Shown here: piece by piece, positions 63,587 through 64,000 of the stretch
Layout of the letters: every line of letters begins with the position of its first letter
How positions within the stretch are numbered: the first letter of the stretch is position 1
Source of the DNA: Gemmatales bacterium
Lineage (GTDB): Bacteria; Planctomycetota; Planctomycetia; Gemmatales; HRBIN36
Assembly: GCA_025060195.1 (NCBI GenBank)
Contig: JANXCQ010000013.1
Location: forward strand, 54,921 to 118,920
Direction of reading: 5' to 3'
DNA length: 64,000 nt
Notes under the pieces: generated by a model
What the model was told of the DNA's origin: nothing
Database searches by the model: none
The model's input: the letters and a program-made list of their open reading frames with translations, nothing else
Translations under genes and position numbers: made by a program

Positions 63587-64000
63587 ATGGAAAATCGCTA
63601 CTTAGCTCTAAAAACCGTGATGATGCCGCGGGATACGAACCCGCATGGCACCATATTTGGCGGAGTGTTGCTGAGTCAGATTGACCAGGCTGGCGCGAAC
63701 GGGGCGCAGTGGGAGATAGCGCGGCGTGGGGTGCGAGTACCTTTGTTAGTAACCGTGGCCGTGAATCGTGTGGAGTTTCATGAGCCGGTTTATGTCGGTG
63801 ATGTGGTAAGCTATTGGACGCAATTAGTGCGGATTGGGCGGACTTCGATCACCATCCACGTGGACGTAGAAGTCGAGCGGAATGGTAAAGTTGTGAAGGT
63901 CACCGAGGCGGATGTCGTTTATGTCGCAATAGCCGAGACGCCGGAGGGGCGCCGACCCATTCCGATATTGCCGGAGAGTGAAACATCTGGGGGAGTACAG
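63587..64000 (+). CDS. acyl-CoA thioesterase (hotdog fold), 3' end cut by window
   Basis: An open frame from ATG 63587 to the window end gives 138 residues with no stop. The N-terminus TVMMPRDTNPHGTIFGGVLL followed by SQIDQAGANGAQ matches the YciA/acyl-CoA thioesterase group, with the catalytic aspartate in the Q-I-D-Q-A segment, and NRVEFHEPVYVGDVVSYWTQ plus TSITIHVDVEVE complete the hotdog strands. It hydrolyses acyl-CoA to free acid and CoA in the cytoplasm. No strong ribosome site is seen. Only a short C-terminal tail should be missing. Confidence 0.88.
   Translation, partial: MENRYLALKTVMMPRDTNPHGTIFGGVLLSQIDQAGANGAQWEIARRGVRVPLLVTVAVNRVEFHEPVYVGDVVSYWTQLVRIGRTSITIHVDVEVERNGKVVKVTEADVVYVAIAETPEGRRPIPILPESETSGGVQ

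Overview
The window reads as a chromosomal segment of a planctomycete, probably a thermophilic or heat-tolerant member of the Gemmataceae-like lineages. The main evidence is two DUF1559 pseudopilin-like proteins carrying the [16 protein letters not shown] prepilin segment, a large surface protein whose N-terminus carries an LETRDSPA signature, a secreted Gfo/Idh/MocA oxidoreductase, a ThuA-like protein, a di-heme peroxidase lipoprotein, and a protein joining TPRs to two RNA polymerase alpha C-terminal domains. Three clustered Hsp20 genes point to heat stress. The genus is inference. No insertion sequence, prophage, CRISPR array or rRNA was seen. One tRNA and one cobalamin riboswitch were found.

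Layout. 1-8.6 kb: end of a phosphohexomutase, a DUF4177-like secreted protein, a metallophosphoesterase-fold protein that has lost its usual metal ligands, an eRF1-like (baeRF-type) protein, three Hsp20 genes facing a gene that fuses a ribosome-hibernation (HPF) domain to a sigma region 4 domain, a zinc-ribbon membrane protein with a decayed tail, and a PrcB-like protein. 8.8-12.7 kb (minus strand): tRNA-Gly(CCC), methyltransferase and glycosyltransferase, then a cobalamin riboswitch ahead of a DUF1559 gene. 13-20 kb: an ArgG homologue with an altered ATP PP-loop, a Nudix hydrolase, penicillin acylase and glycine C-acetyltransferase with a 4-base overlap, and an MFS transporter. 20-28 kb: a 1.3 kb-residue protein of four tandem beta-helix units, ThuA protein, di-heme peroxidase and ferredoxin.

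28-43 kb: ACT-domain protein, P-II protein lacking the modifiable tyrosine plus an ANTAR regulator, a large orphan secreted protein, gcvPB, rimI, a MazG-like pyrophosphohydrolase, DUF3467, an APH-AAA fusion kinase, a ceramidase-like protein, and the TPR/double alpha-CTD protein. 43.5-50 kb (plus strand): a prkA-yeaH(DUF444)-spoVR stress operon with a fourth overlapping gene, then DUF2304 and DUF1326 genes ending near a clear terminator. 50-64 kb: a secreted protein, DAHP synthase, HEAT-repeat protein, two membrane proteins, a response regulator with an excisionase-type DNA-binding head paired with a soluble histidine kinase behind a near-perfect sigma-70 promoter, a TAT-exported oxidoreductase, a second DUF1559 gene with a small lipoprotein, and the start of an acyl-CoA thioesterase.

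The most distinctive theme is stress and translation control: Hsp20 trio, HPF-sigma4 fusion, eRF1-like protein, PrkA-YeaH-SpoVR, and a double alpha-CTD scaffold. Several proteins are family members with altered catalytic motifs (phosphoesterase, ArgG, P-II). Intergenic stretches between 52-53 kb, 59-59.7 kb and 61-62.1 kb look gene-free or hold only decayed fragments.
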